Shown here: positions 49,196 to 57,665 of the stretch, piece after piece
How the letters are laid out: every line of letters begins with the position of its first letter
Numbering within the stretch: position 1 is the first letter of the stretch
Assembly (NCBI RefSeq): GCF_000209655.1
Contig: NC_015458.1
Span: forward strand, 372,001 to 436,000
Length of the DNA: 64,000 nucleotides
Direction: 5' to 3'
Source: Pusillimonas sp. T7-7
GTDB taxonomy: Bacteria; Pseudomonadota; Gammaproteobacteria; Burkholderiales; Burkholderiaceae_B
The notes under the pieces: model-generated
Seen by the model: only the letters and a program-made list of their open reading frames with translations
The model's database searches: none
Told to the model about the DNA's origin: nothing
Made by a program: the position numbers and the translations under genes

Positions 49196-51544
49196 GTGAA
49201 CCGTACCGTTAAAGTCAGCACATCATTACCCGGCGATACTTTGATCTTCCGCTCGCTCCATGGCGAGGAAGAACTGTCGACCCTGTTCGAGTTCGAAGTG
49301 GAAATGTTGTCTGAGTCTCATTCTCTGGACCTGAAGCAGTTGCTTAGCCAGCCTCTGACAATGAGTATTGACCTGGGTATGGCGGGTACCCGGTATTTGA
49401 ATGGGCAGGTCATACGCTGCAAGTTGATAGGCCGGGCCAGCGCAACCTCGCGCTATTACATCTATCGTGCCGTTGTGCGCCCTTGGCTGTGGTACCTGAC
49501 GCAGACCACTGACAGCAAGATTTTCCAGGAAAAATCAGTGCCGGATGTCATTCGTGAGGTACTGGCCGATTATGAGTTTCCCAGCGAGTTCAAGCTGACT
49601 GGCAGCTATCGCACCTGGGAGTATTGTGTTCAGTATCAGGAAACCGATTTTGCCTTTATCAGCCGTCTGATGGAGCATGAAGGCATTTATTACTGGTTCA
49701 GGCATGAAGACGGCAAGCATGTATTGGTGCTGACTGATGATGTTTCCCAGCAGGAGCCATTTCCCGGTCTAGAAACCCTGCCTTACATTGGACCGGATCG
49801 CGTCGTGCAGCCCGACAAGGAACATATTTCACGCTGGGAGCCTGCCGAACAGGTGACACCGGGCAAGTTCGCCACGGTGGACTACGATTTCAAGAAGCCG
49901 GCGGCAAGTCTGGATGCGCTGCGCAGCAATCCAGGCGCCTATGCGAATGGTGATCTGGAAGTCTACGAGTGGATGGGCGGTTATACCGAGCCTGATCAGG
50001 GCGAGCATTATTCACAGGTACGGCTTGAAGCATTGCAGGCACAGCAGTCGCAGGTTACAGGGCACAGCAATGCACACGCGCTAGCTCCTGGCCGTTTGCT
50101 GACTTTGTTCAATCACCCGCGCCAGGTCGAGAATCGCGAGTACTTGATTCAGAAAGTGGTTTATCACGTGCAGGAAAGCGACTATTCCAGCACCGGGGAT
50201 GATATCAGTCAGTTTGAAGTCGATTTTGCGGCTATCCCGTCCAGCTTGCCGTTTCGTCCCGCCCGGGTTACGCCTTTGCCGCGCACCCATGGGCCGCAGA
50301 CAGCAAGGGTGGTGGGCAAGCCCGGTGAGCAGATATGGACTGACCGTTATGGTTGCGTCAAGGTGCAGTTCCGCTGGGATCGCTACGGGCAAACCAACGA
50401 AAACAGCTCATGCTGGGTGCGTGTGTCCAGCCCTTGGGCGGGCGGCGGCTTTGGCGGTATTCAACTGCCGCGTGTTGATGATGAGGTTATTGTGGACTTC
50501 ATTGGGGGGCACCCCGATCGGCCCATCATTATTGGCCGGGTCTTCAACGCCAGCAATATGCCGCCCTGGGATCTGCCCGGCAATGCCACGCAAAGCGGCT
50601 TCCTGAGCCGCTCCAAGGACGGCGACCGCAATACCGCCAATGCCTTGATGTTTGAGGACGTGGCCGGCGGCGAGCGTATCTGGCTGCATGCGGAGCGTGA
50701 TCTGACGACCGAAGTCGAGGCTAACGAACTGCATACGGTGGATGGCGACCGCAACACCGTCATTGCTGGTAATGACACCTTGACAGTGATGGCTGCACGC
50801 ACCAGCACAACCCAGGGGCAGGAAACCGAAATCTTCATGGCGGGGGCTGATCGCACCGTGACCGGGGCGGTCAATGAAACCATTACGGGTGACGAGACGC
50901 GCAGTGTGACCGGCAATGTGATCGAAACGATTGCAGGCAATGTCGATGAAACCATTACCGGCAACCTGACACAGACGACGACAGGTGATGTGACGCGCAC
51001 CATTACTGGACCCGTCGTGGACACGACAACCGGTACGGTGGATGAAACGATTACCGGTGATCATACGCAAACAACAACCGGTACTGTGACACGAACAATT
51101 ACCGGCGACGTCACTGACACGGTAACGGGCGCTGTCACCCATACGGTAACGGGCGATACCACAAGCACCCTGACGGGCACGCTGACTAAAACCGTGACGG
51201 GCGCCGTGACCGTCAATGCCGATACGGGCGTTACGGTGACCACACCTTCATGGACGTTGAACAATACGGGGCCCACTGCGTTCTGGCAGGCGATGTACGC
51301 GAAAGGCACGCCGGCCAGGTTCACGGTGACGGGCGCCGCCGCCGATCTATGGGGGCTCAGGGGACAAGCTTATGTTCTTAACCTGCAGTATGCGGTGGTC
51401 AAGCTCGATTTTTTTGACTTCAAGAATGATAACGGCCAGATTGAGCTTACCCAGAAGCTGGCCAAGGTGTCCATGACTGCCGCGGCAAAACTCAGCACGG
51501 GCGGTATGAATCTGTACAGCAAAGTAATGAACATATTTCTTTAA
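49196..51544 (+). CDS. vgrG: VgrG (TssI) spike protein with long repeat tail
   Basis: A GTG start with AGGAG upstream gives 782 residues. The gp27-like part (FRSLHGEEELSTLFEFEVEMLSE, ATSRYYIYRAVVRPWLWYL) is followed by the gp5 OB fold (GEQIWTDRYGCVKVQFRWDR, WAGGGFGGIQLPRVDDEVIVDFIGGHPDRP) and NALMFEDVAGGERIWLHAERDL. Residues 545-690 are about eighteen octapeptide-like units of the form TGxVTxTI, a beta-helix needle extension. The last 95 residues are unlike the repeats and may bind the cargo or PAAR-like tip. No enzymatic domain is recognised. Confidence 0.96.
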   Translation: MNRTVKVSTSLPGDTLIFRSLHGEEELSTLFEFEVEMLSESHSLDLKQLLSQPLTMSIDLGMAGTRYLNGQVIRCKLIGRASATSRYYIYRAVVRPWLWYLTQTTDSKIFQEKSVPDVIREVLADYEFPSEFKLTGSYRTWEYCVQYQETDFAFISRLMEHEGIYYWFRHEDGKHVLVLTDDVSQQEPFPGLETLPYIGPDRVVQPDKEHISRWEPAEQVTPGKFATVDYDFKKPAASLDALRSNPGAYANGDLEVYEWMGGYTEPDQGEHYSQVRLEALQAQQSQVTGHSNAHALAPGRLLTLFNHPRQVENREYLIQKVVYHVQESDYSSTGDDISQFEVDFAAIPSSLPFRPARVTPLPRTHGPQTARVVGKPGEQIWTDRYGCVKVQFRWDRYGQTNENSSCWVRVSSPWAGGGFGGIQLPRVDDEVIVDFIGGHPDRPIIIGRVFNASNMPPWDLPGNATQSGFLSRSKDGDRNTANALMFEDVAGGERIWLHAERDLTTEVEANELHTVDGDRNTVIAGNDTLTVMAARTSTTQGQETEIFMAGADRTVTGAVNETITGDETRSVTGNVIETIAGNVDETITGNLTQTTTGDVTRTITGPVVDTTTGTVDETITGDHTQTTTGTVTRTITGDVTDTVTGAVTHTVTGDTTSTLTGTLTKTVTGAVTVNADTGVTVTTPSWTLNNTGPTAFWQAMYAKGTPARFTVTGAAADLWGLRGQAYVLNLQYAVVKLDFFDFKNDNGQIELTQKLAKVSMTAAAKLSTGGMNLYSKVMNIFL
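50841..51230 (+). repeat. Octapeptide repeat tract at the VgrG needle
   Basis: This tract encodes tandem eight-residue units such as TGDVTRTI, TGTVDETI, TGDHTQTT and TGAVTHTV. The DNA units are about 24 bases and diverged, so copy number may change slowly. The protein pattern fits one strand pair per unit in a trimeric beta-helix. Confidence 0.8.
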
Positions 51545-51551
51545 GGGAAGC

Positions 51552-52079
51552 ATGAAAAGTCGGGCACAAGAACAGGCTGGAACAAAGAAGTCGGAATCGG
51601 CCATGCCAAACAGCCTCATGATCGTACTGGTGGTGGCAGTATGCACCGCGCTGTTTTGTGTCGTGATGATGCGCGCGCTGATTACAGAGAACACGCATCC
51701 GGCCTGGTTCTGGGTGATCCTGGGTTTTTCGGTATTGATGTTTGTGGTGCTGACCGTGGGCTTTCTTCCCCGCCAGGAAGAAAAGTTGGCCGACAAGCTC
51801 AGTCGTGATGACACCACGATTCATACGACGGCCCGGGTAGTGGCGCTGGATCGCAGGGGAACTGAAGAGGGCCATACAGCGCACAGGACGGGACTGAATC
51901 TGACTCTGTCGGTCAAGGAGCATGACGGTAGCGAGCGTGCTGCCAAGCTGGTGGTATGGGTGGAAGACGCCTTGTTGCCCAATTTTGCCACGGGCAAAAC
52001 GGTGCATGTGTTGTACGACCCCAATGACCCTGAAAAACTGGCCATAGATCGGCGCCAGACGCCTGTTCAAGTGCAGTAG
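51552..52079 (+). CDS. DUF3592-like small membrane protein in the effector island
   Basis: The 175-residue protein has a polar N-terminus, two transmembrane helices (about residues 20-45 and 50-72) and a C-terminal beta domain with TTARVVALDRRG, GLNLTLSVKEHDGSERAAKLVVWVEDALLPNFATGKTVHVLYDPNDPEKLAID. This resembles the DUF3592 domain. The role is unknown. It starts seven bases after vgrG with AAGGGAAG upstream. It could be a membrane partner of the delivered effector or an unrelated envelope protein. Confidence 0.75.
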   Translation: MKSRAQEQAGTKKSESAMPNSLMIVLVVAVCTALFCVVMMRALITENTHPAWFWVILGFSVLMFVVLTVGFLPRQEEKLADKLSRDDTTIHTTARVVALDRRGTEEGHTAHRTGLNLTLSVKEHDGSERAAKLVVWVEDALLPNFATGKTVHVLYDPNDPEKLAIDRRQTPVQVQ

Positions 52080-52101
52080 TCGTACGGAGTCGTTGCAAGA
52101 C

Positions 52102-54729
52102 ATGCGTATCATCAAGCCGTTAAGACTGGGTATTCTGAGCCGCCCGTATCAGTATCGCCGGCAACATCAATTAGGCGTGGCAATATTGGCTATGGCCACG
52201 CTGGAAGCCGAACCCGGCTTGGTGATGGAAGCCGATTTGTGGAAAATTTCTGGCGAGGAACTGGATGAGGACGAGGTGCTGGACTTGAGCATCCCCAAGC
52301 CGTGCGCCGAGTTTCTGGTGTCCGGCAAGGCCTGGTCTCATGATGCGTCCGAGCCGGGACGTGTTGCCGTCAGAGCGCGTGTTGACCATCTTGAAAAAAG
52401 CCTGGTCGTGCATGGCGACAGGCGCTGGGCGCAAGGGGGCATGAGCCGGGCCGGCGTTGTACAGGGCGTGCCGGTGAATTGGCGCCACACTTACGGCGGC
52501 CCTGGTTTTGCTGAAAATGAATGCGGCATGGGTGCGGCGCGCGATGCCGACGGAGTCTGGCGGGTGCCGAATGTGGAGGGGCTGGAGCAGCGCTTGAGCC
52601 GCGAGAGCCAGGTGGGCGTTCCGGTATCGTTTGGGCCGGTGTCCCCGGCCAGGCCTCGTCGCTTCAAACGTATGGGCGGCTATGAAGAACGTTGGTTGAC
52701 CGACGGCTTTCCGGGCTTGCCAGAGACCATGGATCCGCATTTTTTCAATACAGCTTCTGCCGATCAGTGGTTTGTGAAGCAAACAGAGCTGACGCCTGCT
52801 GCCGAGTACGAAATCTGGAATATGCATCCCGAGCAGGCCTGCCTGCAAGGCCGGCTGCCGGCCTTGCGCGCGCGGTGCTTCGCTCAGCGTCATGGGGCTG
52901 AAGATCTGGATGAAATCAGCATGCGGCACACCACGGCCTGGTTCTTTCCGGATCGGGAGCGGGTATTGTTGATTTTCCATGGCGTTCTGCCTTTGGCAAC
53001 GGATGATGGCTCCGAGTTCGCAAGCATCCTGCCGGCGCTGGAGTCTCTGGATATGGAAGCGCGCAGCCTGGAACACTATCACAAGGTGCTGCGGCAGCGT
53101 TTGCCCTGTGATTCGGGCGCTCTGTATGCCTTTCGCGATAAAGATCTGTTGCCGGAACAGATGCTGGACAACAGCGATTTTCAGAAAGCCAGCAGCGGGG
53201 TGTTGAACAGGCCGCAAATGGTCAACCAGCGCCAGCGCGCCGCGACGCTCAAGCAAGACATGCTCGCCCGTGTCGAAGAAGCAGGTCAGAATCCTGCCGA
53301 CTATCAGTTGGATGGCGATCAGTTCACACCGCTGGAGTCTCTGGATGACTTGCCTGACTATGCACGCAGCATGCGGCGCAAGACGCGTCTTATGAAAGTC
53401 GACATGCTCAGGAAAAAGCGTGCGTCCGAAGCGCGCCACAAACAGGCTTTTCAGGACATTCCATCTGCAAAGCAGGCAATGAGCGACGCAAGCGGCGGCG
53501 TGACGAAAAAGCCAGGCGGGCCGCCTCGTCTCGATAAGGATGAAGGCATGATGACGCTGCGCAGCATGGCGGGTGAGGCTGAAGTAAAGGGCGCCGGCGG
53601 TATGAGTGTGGCGCAGTTTCAGGCCATGAGGGATGATGCGCAGGCTCAGTTGGGCAGGCTCTACCGGTACGCAGCGCATCATCAGGCGCCTGCCGAGCCT
53701 GCATTGGGCGGGCGCAGTGTGCGCATGCGCCGCCGGGTGCAAACCCTGATGCAGGGCAGCCGTGATTTGTCGGGGCTGGACCTGACGGGAGTGGACTTGT
53801 CGGGTATGGACTTGTCGCATGCCCGATGTCATGGAACATGGATGGAGCGGGCGAACCTGAGCGGCGCGAATCTGACGGGCGCCGACTTGACGCGCGCCGT
53901 ACTGACGCGCGCGCACTTTTACGAGACGGACTGCAGCGCCGCCATTCTGGATGAGGCCAACCTGGGTGAGGCTCTGGTTCATGCAAGCATCTTTGATAAG
54001 GCCAGCTTCAATACGACCATATTGGATCGGGCAGTATTTTCGAAATCCCGTTTTACGTGGGCCGTCTTCAAAAGCTGCGTGCCGTCCGGCATCGAGATTG
54101 AGGACTGCAACTTTGAGCAGGCGAGTCTGGATACCGTGACCTTCTGGCAGCAATGCCGTTTTGAACGCCTGGCCTTTCCCGAGGCCAAGCTGCATCGCGT
54201 GGTCTGGCTTGATTGCGGGCTGGAGGGCATGGATTACAGCGGCGCCAGTATGGTTGCCTGCGCCTGGGTACAGGGTTTTTTTTCAAGCCCTCCGCGTTAT
54301 GTGCAAAGCCGTTTGAAAACCTGCTGTGTCGTGCGGATGGACTTGACTTCAGCCGTGTTTACCGATGCCTTGCTGGATGAATGCAGTTTGCGCAGCCTGG
54401 ACCTGGACAAGGCCAATTTTGACGGTGCGCGTCTGAAGAATTGTGATCTGTCCGAGGCCAGCTTGCGCGACGCAAGTTTTGTGCGGTCCGATGCGCGCGG
54501 CACATTATTCATGGAAACCGATTTGACCGGAGCCGACTTGCGAGAGTCCGACCTGATTGATGCGTTGATGCAAAAAAGTGATTTCCGATTCGCCGACCTG
54601 AGCGGCGCCAACCTGTTTCGGACCGACATTTCCCAGTCCTTGATCGAGTCAAGCACCCGTACGGCGGGTGCTTACGTCAAGCTTGCCAAAACCCTGCCCA
54701 AGGCGCCGCAACCAGGTAGTTCGACATGA
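52102..54729 (+). CDS. DUF2169 adaptor fused to a pentapeptide-repeat domain
   Basis: The start at 52102 gives 875 residues. Residues 1-330 are a DUF2169 domain (QLGVAILAMATLEAEPGLVMEADLW, VPVNWRHTYGGPGFAENECGMGAAR, FGPVSPARPRRFKRMGGYEERWL). Residues 330-550 are a charged helical linker. From about residue 554 to the end there are many A(N/D)Lxx pentapeptides (ANLSGANLTGADLTRAVLTR), which fold as a right-handed quadrilateral beta-helix. In Agrobacterium a DUF2169 protein is needed to load a DUF4150 effector on VgrG, so an adaptor or chaperone role fits here. The next gene starts by ATGA overlap. Confidence 0.88.
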   Translation: MRIIKPLRLGILSRPYQYRRQHQLGVAILAMATLEAEPGLVMEADLWKISGEELDEDEVLDLSIPKPCAEFLVSGKAWSHDASEPGRVAVRARVDHLEKSLVVHGDRRWAQGGMSRAGVVQGVPVNWRHTYGGPGFAENECGMGAARDADGVWRVPNVEGLEQRLSRESQVGVPVSFGPVSPARPRRFKRMGGYEERWLTDGFPGLPETMDPHFFNTASADQWFVKQTELTPAAEYEIWNMHPEQACLQGRLPALRARCFAQRHGAEDLDEISMRHTTAWFFPDRERVLLIFHGVLPLATDDGSEFASILPALESLDMEARSLEHYHKVLRQRLPCDSGALYAFRDKDLLPEQMLDNSDFQKASSGVLNRPQMVNQRQRAATLKQDMLARVEEAGQNPADYQLDGDQFTPLESLDDLPDYARSMRRKTRLMKVDMLRKKRASEARHKQAFQDIPSAKQAMSDASGGVTKKPGGPPRLDKDEGMMTLRSMAGEAEVKGAGGMSVAQFQAMRDDAQAQLGRLYRYAAHHQAPAEPALGGRSVRMRRRVQTLMQGSRDLSGLDLTGVDLSGMDLSHARCHGTWMERANLSGANLTGADLTRAVLTRAHFYETDCSAAILDEANLGEALVHASIFDKASFNTTILDRAVFSKSRFTWAVFKSCVPSGIEIEDCNFEQASLDTVTFWQQCRFERLAFPEAKLHRVVWLDCGLEGMDYSGASMVACAWVQGFFSSPPRYVQSRLKTCCVVRMDLTSAVFTDALLDECSLRSLDLDKANFDGARLKNCDLSEASLRDASFVRSDARGTLFMETDLTGADLRESDLIDALMQKSDFRFADLSGANLFRTDISQSLIESSTRTAGAYVKLAKTLPKAPQPGSST

Positions 54730-55799
54730 CGCCTGAGCTTTTGCGTGCACGTATCAAAGGCGGGGAGCCACTGATGGATCTGGATTTGCGGCAGCTTGTC
54801 CTGACGCCGGGAGATTATGCCGGCGCAGTGTTCATGCGTTGCGACTTGCGCGGCGTGAACCTGGCTGGTGTGGATTTGCGTGACAGCCAGTTTATTCGTT
54901 GTCAATTGCAGGACACGATCTGGGATGGTGCGCAATTGGACCAGTGTGTGTTCCACGGCAGCAATGCCAGTGGCGCCAGGATGCGCGCAGCCAGTATCAA
55001 AGAAATGAACTGGTCGGATAGCCAGGCGATCGGCATGGACATGAGCGAGGCGCAATGGGTATCCGTCAATTTCGTCAAGACGGACATGACAGATGTTTGC
55101 CTGAAGGGCGCCAGTCTCAAACAAGTTAGTTTCACCGAGTGTGCGTGGGGCAAGGCCGACATGAGTGGGACTCGGCAAGAACAAGTGCTTTACATGTACG
55201 GGGATTTGACCCAAGCCTTGCTGCAGGATGCGCATTGGGATGGCGTGGTGTGTGTTGAGTCTGACCTGTCTGGTCAGGACTTTCATGGCCAGACGTTGCA
55301 ACGCTGCCAACTGACCGAGTGCCGGCTTGAGGGCTGTAATTTTCAAGATGCCTTGCTCGAGCAAACGAATTTCAAAGGTGCATTCATGCGCGGCGCAAAG
55401 CTGATCAATGCGCGAGCGTCCCGTGCCATGTTTGTATATGCCGATCTGCAAGAAGCTCACTGCCAGGGAGGACGATATACACAAAGCTTGTGGGCTGACG
55501 CCTGCCTGGACCATGCAGACCTCAGCGGTGCTGACCTGACGCAGTCCATATTGCATCGCACGCGTTGCAATGGCGCATCTTTCATGAATGCAGAGCTCGA
55601 GTATGCCGATTTTTCCTATGCGGATGTATCGAGGGCTGATTTTCGTGGCAGCCGTTTCATGCGCACGCAGTTTCATCGTGCCTTGATAGCGGGTACGCGC
55701 TGGGGCAACAAAGCGGGTGTGCTGGAAAAAGATCCTCTTTTGTTTGAAGCGGAACAGTGGTCCGCCGGACGCCCTACAGCGCCACGGGCCGGCTACTAA
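54726..55799 (+). CDS. Pentapeptide-repeat protein
   Basis: A 357-residue protein made almost entirely of pentapeptides from about residue 25 to 335, for example CDLRGVNLAGVDLRDSQF, GADLTQSILHRTRCNGASF and ADFSYADVSRADFRGSRF. It predicts a beta-helix of some 15 coils. It overlaps the DUF2169-pentapeptide gene by ATGA and ends 15 bases before the DUF4150-toxin gene, so the two pentapeptide proteins are probably made in equal amounts and may stack or form a cradle for the effector. No signal peptide or enzyme motif is seen. Confidence 0.88.
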   Translation: MTPELLRARIKGGEPLMDLDLRQLVLTPGDYAGAVFMRCDLRGVNLAGVDLRDSQFIRCQLQDTIWDGAQLDQCVFHGSNASGARMRAASIKEMNWSDSQAIGMDMSEAQWVSVNFVKTDMTDVCLKGASLKQVSFTECAWGKADMSGTRQEQVLYMYGDLTQALLQDAHWDGVVCVESDLSGQDFHGQTLQRCQLTECRLEGCNFQDALLEQTNFKGAFMRGAKLINARASRAMFVYADLQEAHCQGGRYTQSLWADACLDHADLSGADLTQSILHRTRCNGASFMNAELEYADFSYADVSRADFRGSRFMRTQFHRALIAGTRWGNKAGVLEKDPLLFEAEQWSAGRPTAPRAGY

Positions 55800-55814
55800 A
55801 AGGAAGCCAGACGC

Positions 55815-56684
55815 ATGTTTGCAAACTGTCAGTTGATGGGGTTGGATCTGGCCTTTCCGGATATCTGCAAGACACCGCCCGCCCTGTTGCCTATCCCGTA
55901 TCCCAATTTGGCGCTGGGGCCCATGGGCATCCCGAATGCCTGGAATATTCTGTTGATGGGCATGCCGGCGCATAACCTGCTGACCACGATTCCCATGACC
56001 AATGGGGACAACCCGGGCCTGGCCCTGGGGCTAATTTCTCCTTCGGTCATGGGGCCATCGCGCCACATTACTTGCGTACCCAATGTGCTGTTCAAGTGCA
56101 TTCCGGCCACGCGACTGACCAGCCTGGCAGTACAGAATCGCTGCAATGCCCTGGGCATGCGTGTAGTGCCCAGCCAGATCAAAGTGCTTTTGTTGGGGGC
56201 CGGCGGTGGTGGCGGGGGAGCAAAGGGCGGCAAGGGCGGCAGCGGCGGGTCTGGCCGTGGCGGCGGTGGCGGCGCCGGCAATGCAGGCAAGACTGCCAAG
56301 TCCGGAAAGCAGGCCAAGACGGCCAAGCCGCGCAAAAAGAGTTTGCGTGAACGCTTCCTGGGCAGAACGCCGGGGAAAAAATCGAAAACAGGGCGCGCAG
56401 TGCAGGATCGCATGCGCAAGGAAGGCAAGCTGCGTGAGAATCGCCGGGGCGATACGGAATTCAAGGCTTCGAACGATAAGTGGTATCCGCTAAAAGATGC
56501 CGATATGGCCCATAAGACAGATGCTGTGTCGTGGTGGAACCGTACAGGACGGAATTTTGGCGCCAAGTCGCCTGAAGTACGTCGCTGGATGCGTGACCCG
56601 GACAACTACACACTGGATCATTTCAGCTTGAACCGTTCCGCAGGCGCTAAACTTAAAGAAACCTATTTGCCGCCTCTCCTTTAA
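55815..56684 (+). CDS. T6SS effector: DUF4150 (PAAR-like) with C-terminal GH-E nuclease domain
   Basis: Residues 1-125 of this 289-residue protein are a PAAR-like DUF4150 domain (FPDICKTPPALLPIPYPNLALGP, ITCVPNVLFKCIPATRLT). A Gly-rich linker (about 128-157) and a Lys/Arg-rich stretch (158-192) lead to a toxin domain at 193-289: TGRAVQDRMRKEG, WYPLKDADMAHKTDAVSWWN, KSPEVRRWMRDPDNYTLDHF and NRSAGAKLKETYLPP. This matches the GH-E family of the HNH/ENDO VII superfamily, with probable catalytic His233 and downstream His/Glu. It should cap the VgrG spike and cut nucleic acid in recipient cells. The two following genes are probable immunity genes. Confidence 0.9.
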   Translation: MFANCQLMGLDLAFPDICKTPPALLPIPYPNLALGPMGIPNAWNILLMGMPAHNLLTTIPMTNGDNPGLALGLISPSVMGPSRHITCVPNVLFKCIPATRLTSLAVQNRCNALGMRVVPSQIKVLLLGAGGGGGGAKGGKGGSGGSGRGGGGGAGNAGKTAKSGKQAKTAKPRKKSLRERFLGRTPGKKSKTGRAVQDRMRKEGKLRENRRGDTEFKASNDKWYPLKDADMAHKTDAVSWWNRTGRNFGAKSPEVRRWMRDPDNYTLDHFSLNRSAGAKLKETYLPPLL

Positions 56685-56701
56685 GAGGCCTGGAGATCTA
56701 C

Positions 56702-57151
56702 ATGTCAGACGTTTTACCCTTGCCGCCCGAGGCGGAAAAAAAACTCTACGAGTACGGCGCACTAAGCCGCGAGGCCGAACAAGCGGGTGATCTTGCCACG
56801 GCCGAAAAGTACGTTCTGGCATGTTGGAACGTCATTCCTGACCCCAAGCTGAGCTATGACCACGCACAATCCCTGACGGCCGACCTGGTCATGTTCTATC
56901 GTGATATAGGGCAGCCCCAGAAAGCCAAGGAATGGTTGCCTTTGGCACGCGAAGCCTATGGGCCCGAGCCTGATACCTATGTCGAGTTTATTGCCGCCTC
57001 CGTCCATTACCAGGCCGGAGAGTTGGACCAGGCTTTTGATTTGTTCGACGGATTGTTCAAGGCATACAAGACTCGTCCTTTCCAAGGCGAGAAGCCGGAG
57101 TACCTGTCTTTCTACATGGACAGGGCCAAAGCAAAGAAGCTCTCCAAATAA
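56702..57151 (+). CDS. TPR-like protein, likely immunity to the GH-E nuclease
   Basis: This 149-residue all-helical protein has TPR-like hairpins, including LPPEAEKKLYEYGALSREAEQAGDLATAEKYVLACW, IGQPQKAKEWLPLAREAYG and YQAGELDQAFDLFDGLFKAY. Sequence is acidic overall with a basic C-terminus. It starts 17 bases after the nuclease gene with GGAG upstream, the normal position of a cognate immunity gene. Short TPR proteins are known partners of GH-E toxins in polymorphic toxin loci. Its N-terminal 45 residues resemble those of the next gene. No export signal is present, as expected for a cytoplasmic nuclease inhibitor. Confidence 0.82.
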   Translation: MSDVLPLPPEAEKKLYEYGALSREAEQAGDLATAEKYVLACWNVIPDPKLSYDHAQSLTADLVMFYRDIGQPQKAKEWLPLAREAYGPEPDTYVEFIAASVHYQAGELDQAFDLFDGLFKAYKTRPFQGEKPEYLSFYMDRAKAKKLSK

Positions 57152-57221
57152 CGCAGCATGATGCTTCGGGTCGCTGGCAAGCTGCGAGTGTACTCGGTAC
57201 GATGCACGATCAAGGACACAT

Positions 57222-57665
57222 ATGGAACCAACGGAACTTCCCGACGAACTTTACGAGCAGATCGAAAGCCTGTCGGAAGCAGGCAATGATTGCAGTGACG
57301 AAGGCGATTTTGAGGGCGCCATAGAAAACTGGCGGCAAGCGCTGGCCTTGCTGCCCGAGCCTCAGCTGGACTGGGAAGCGGCAACCTGGCTGTATGCCTC
57401 TCTGGGCGACGCATACTATCAATCGTCTGAGTTCGAAATGGCCAAGGATGCCTTGTTCACCGCGCTGAACTGCCCGGACGGGCAGGCCAATCCGTTTATT
57501 CACTATATGCTGGGCAAATCGCTGCTGCGCCTGAACGACGAGGGCGCCATTGATGAATTATTGCGCGCCTATATGCTGGATGGCGTGGATATATTCGACG
57601 GCGACGAAGAAGAAGGCCCCGATTGCCTGCAATTGCTCGAAGATCACGGCCTGGTGGACGAATAG
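57222..57665 (+). CDS. Acidic TPR protein, second likely immunity gene
   Basis: The 147-residue TPR protein is strongly acidic, with LPDELYEQIESLSEAGNDCSDEGDFEGAIENWRQALALLPEP, LGDAYYQSSEFEMAKDALFTALN, and a tail with DGDEEEGPDCLQLLEDHGL. Its N-terminus matches the upstream gene in pattern (LPxE...LYE...A...GD...A...P.P), so the two look like old duplicates. Only one nuclease domain is present. The second copy may protect against a related effector from other strains or have replaced a lost toxin. AAGGAC precedes the ATG after a 70-base gap. Confidence 0.8.
   Translation: MEPTELPDELYEQIESLSEAGNDCSDEGDFEGAIENWRQALALLPEPQLDWEAATWLYASLGDAYYQSSEFEMAKDALFTALNCPDGQANPFIHYMLGKSLLRLNDEGAIDELLRAYMLDGVDIFDGDEEEGPDCLQLLEDHGLVDE

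Noticed and set aside
50841..51230. CRISPR-like array or minisatellite in vgrG
   Set aside because: Units are diverged, in frame and encode the beta-helix octapeptide; there are no spacers.
52171..54195. 674-codon open frame antisense to the DUF2169-pentapeptide gene
   Set aside because: It is a mirror of the strong codon bias of the real gene; it has no family motifs, no sensible start context and the plus-strand product is a clear family match.
54672..55973. 433-codon open frame antisense to the second pentapeptide gene
   Set aside because: The regular pentapeptide code keeps the reverse frame open by chance; no independent support.
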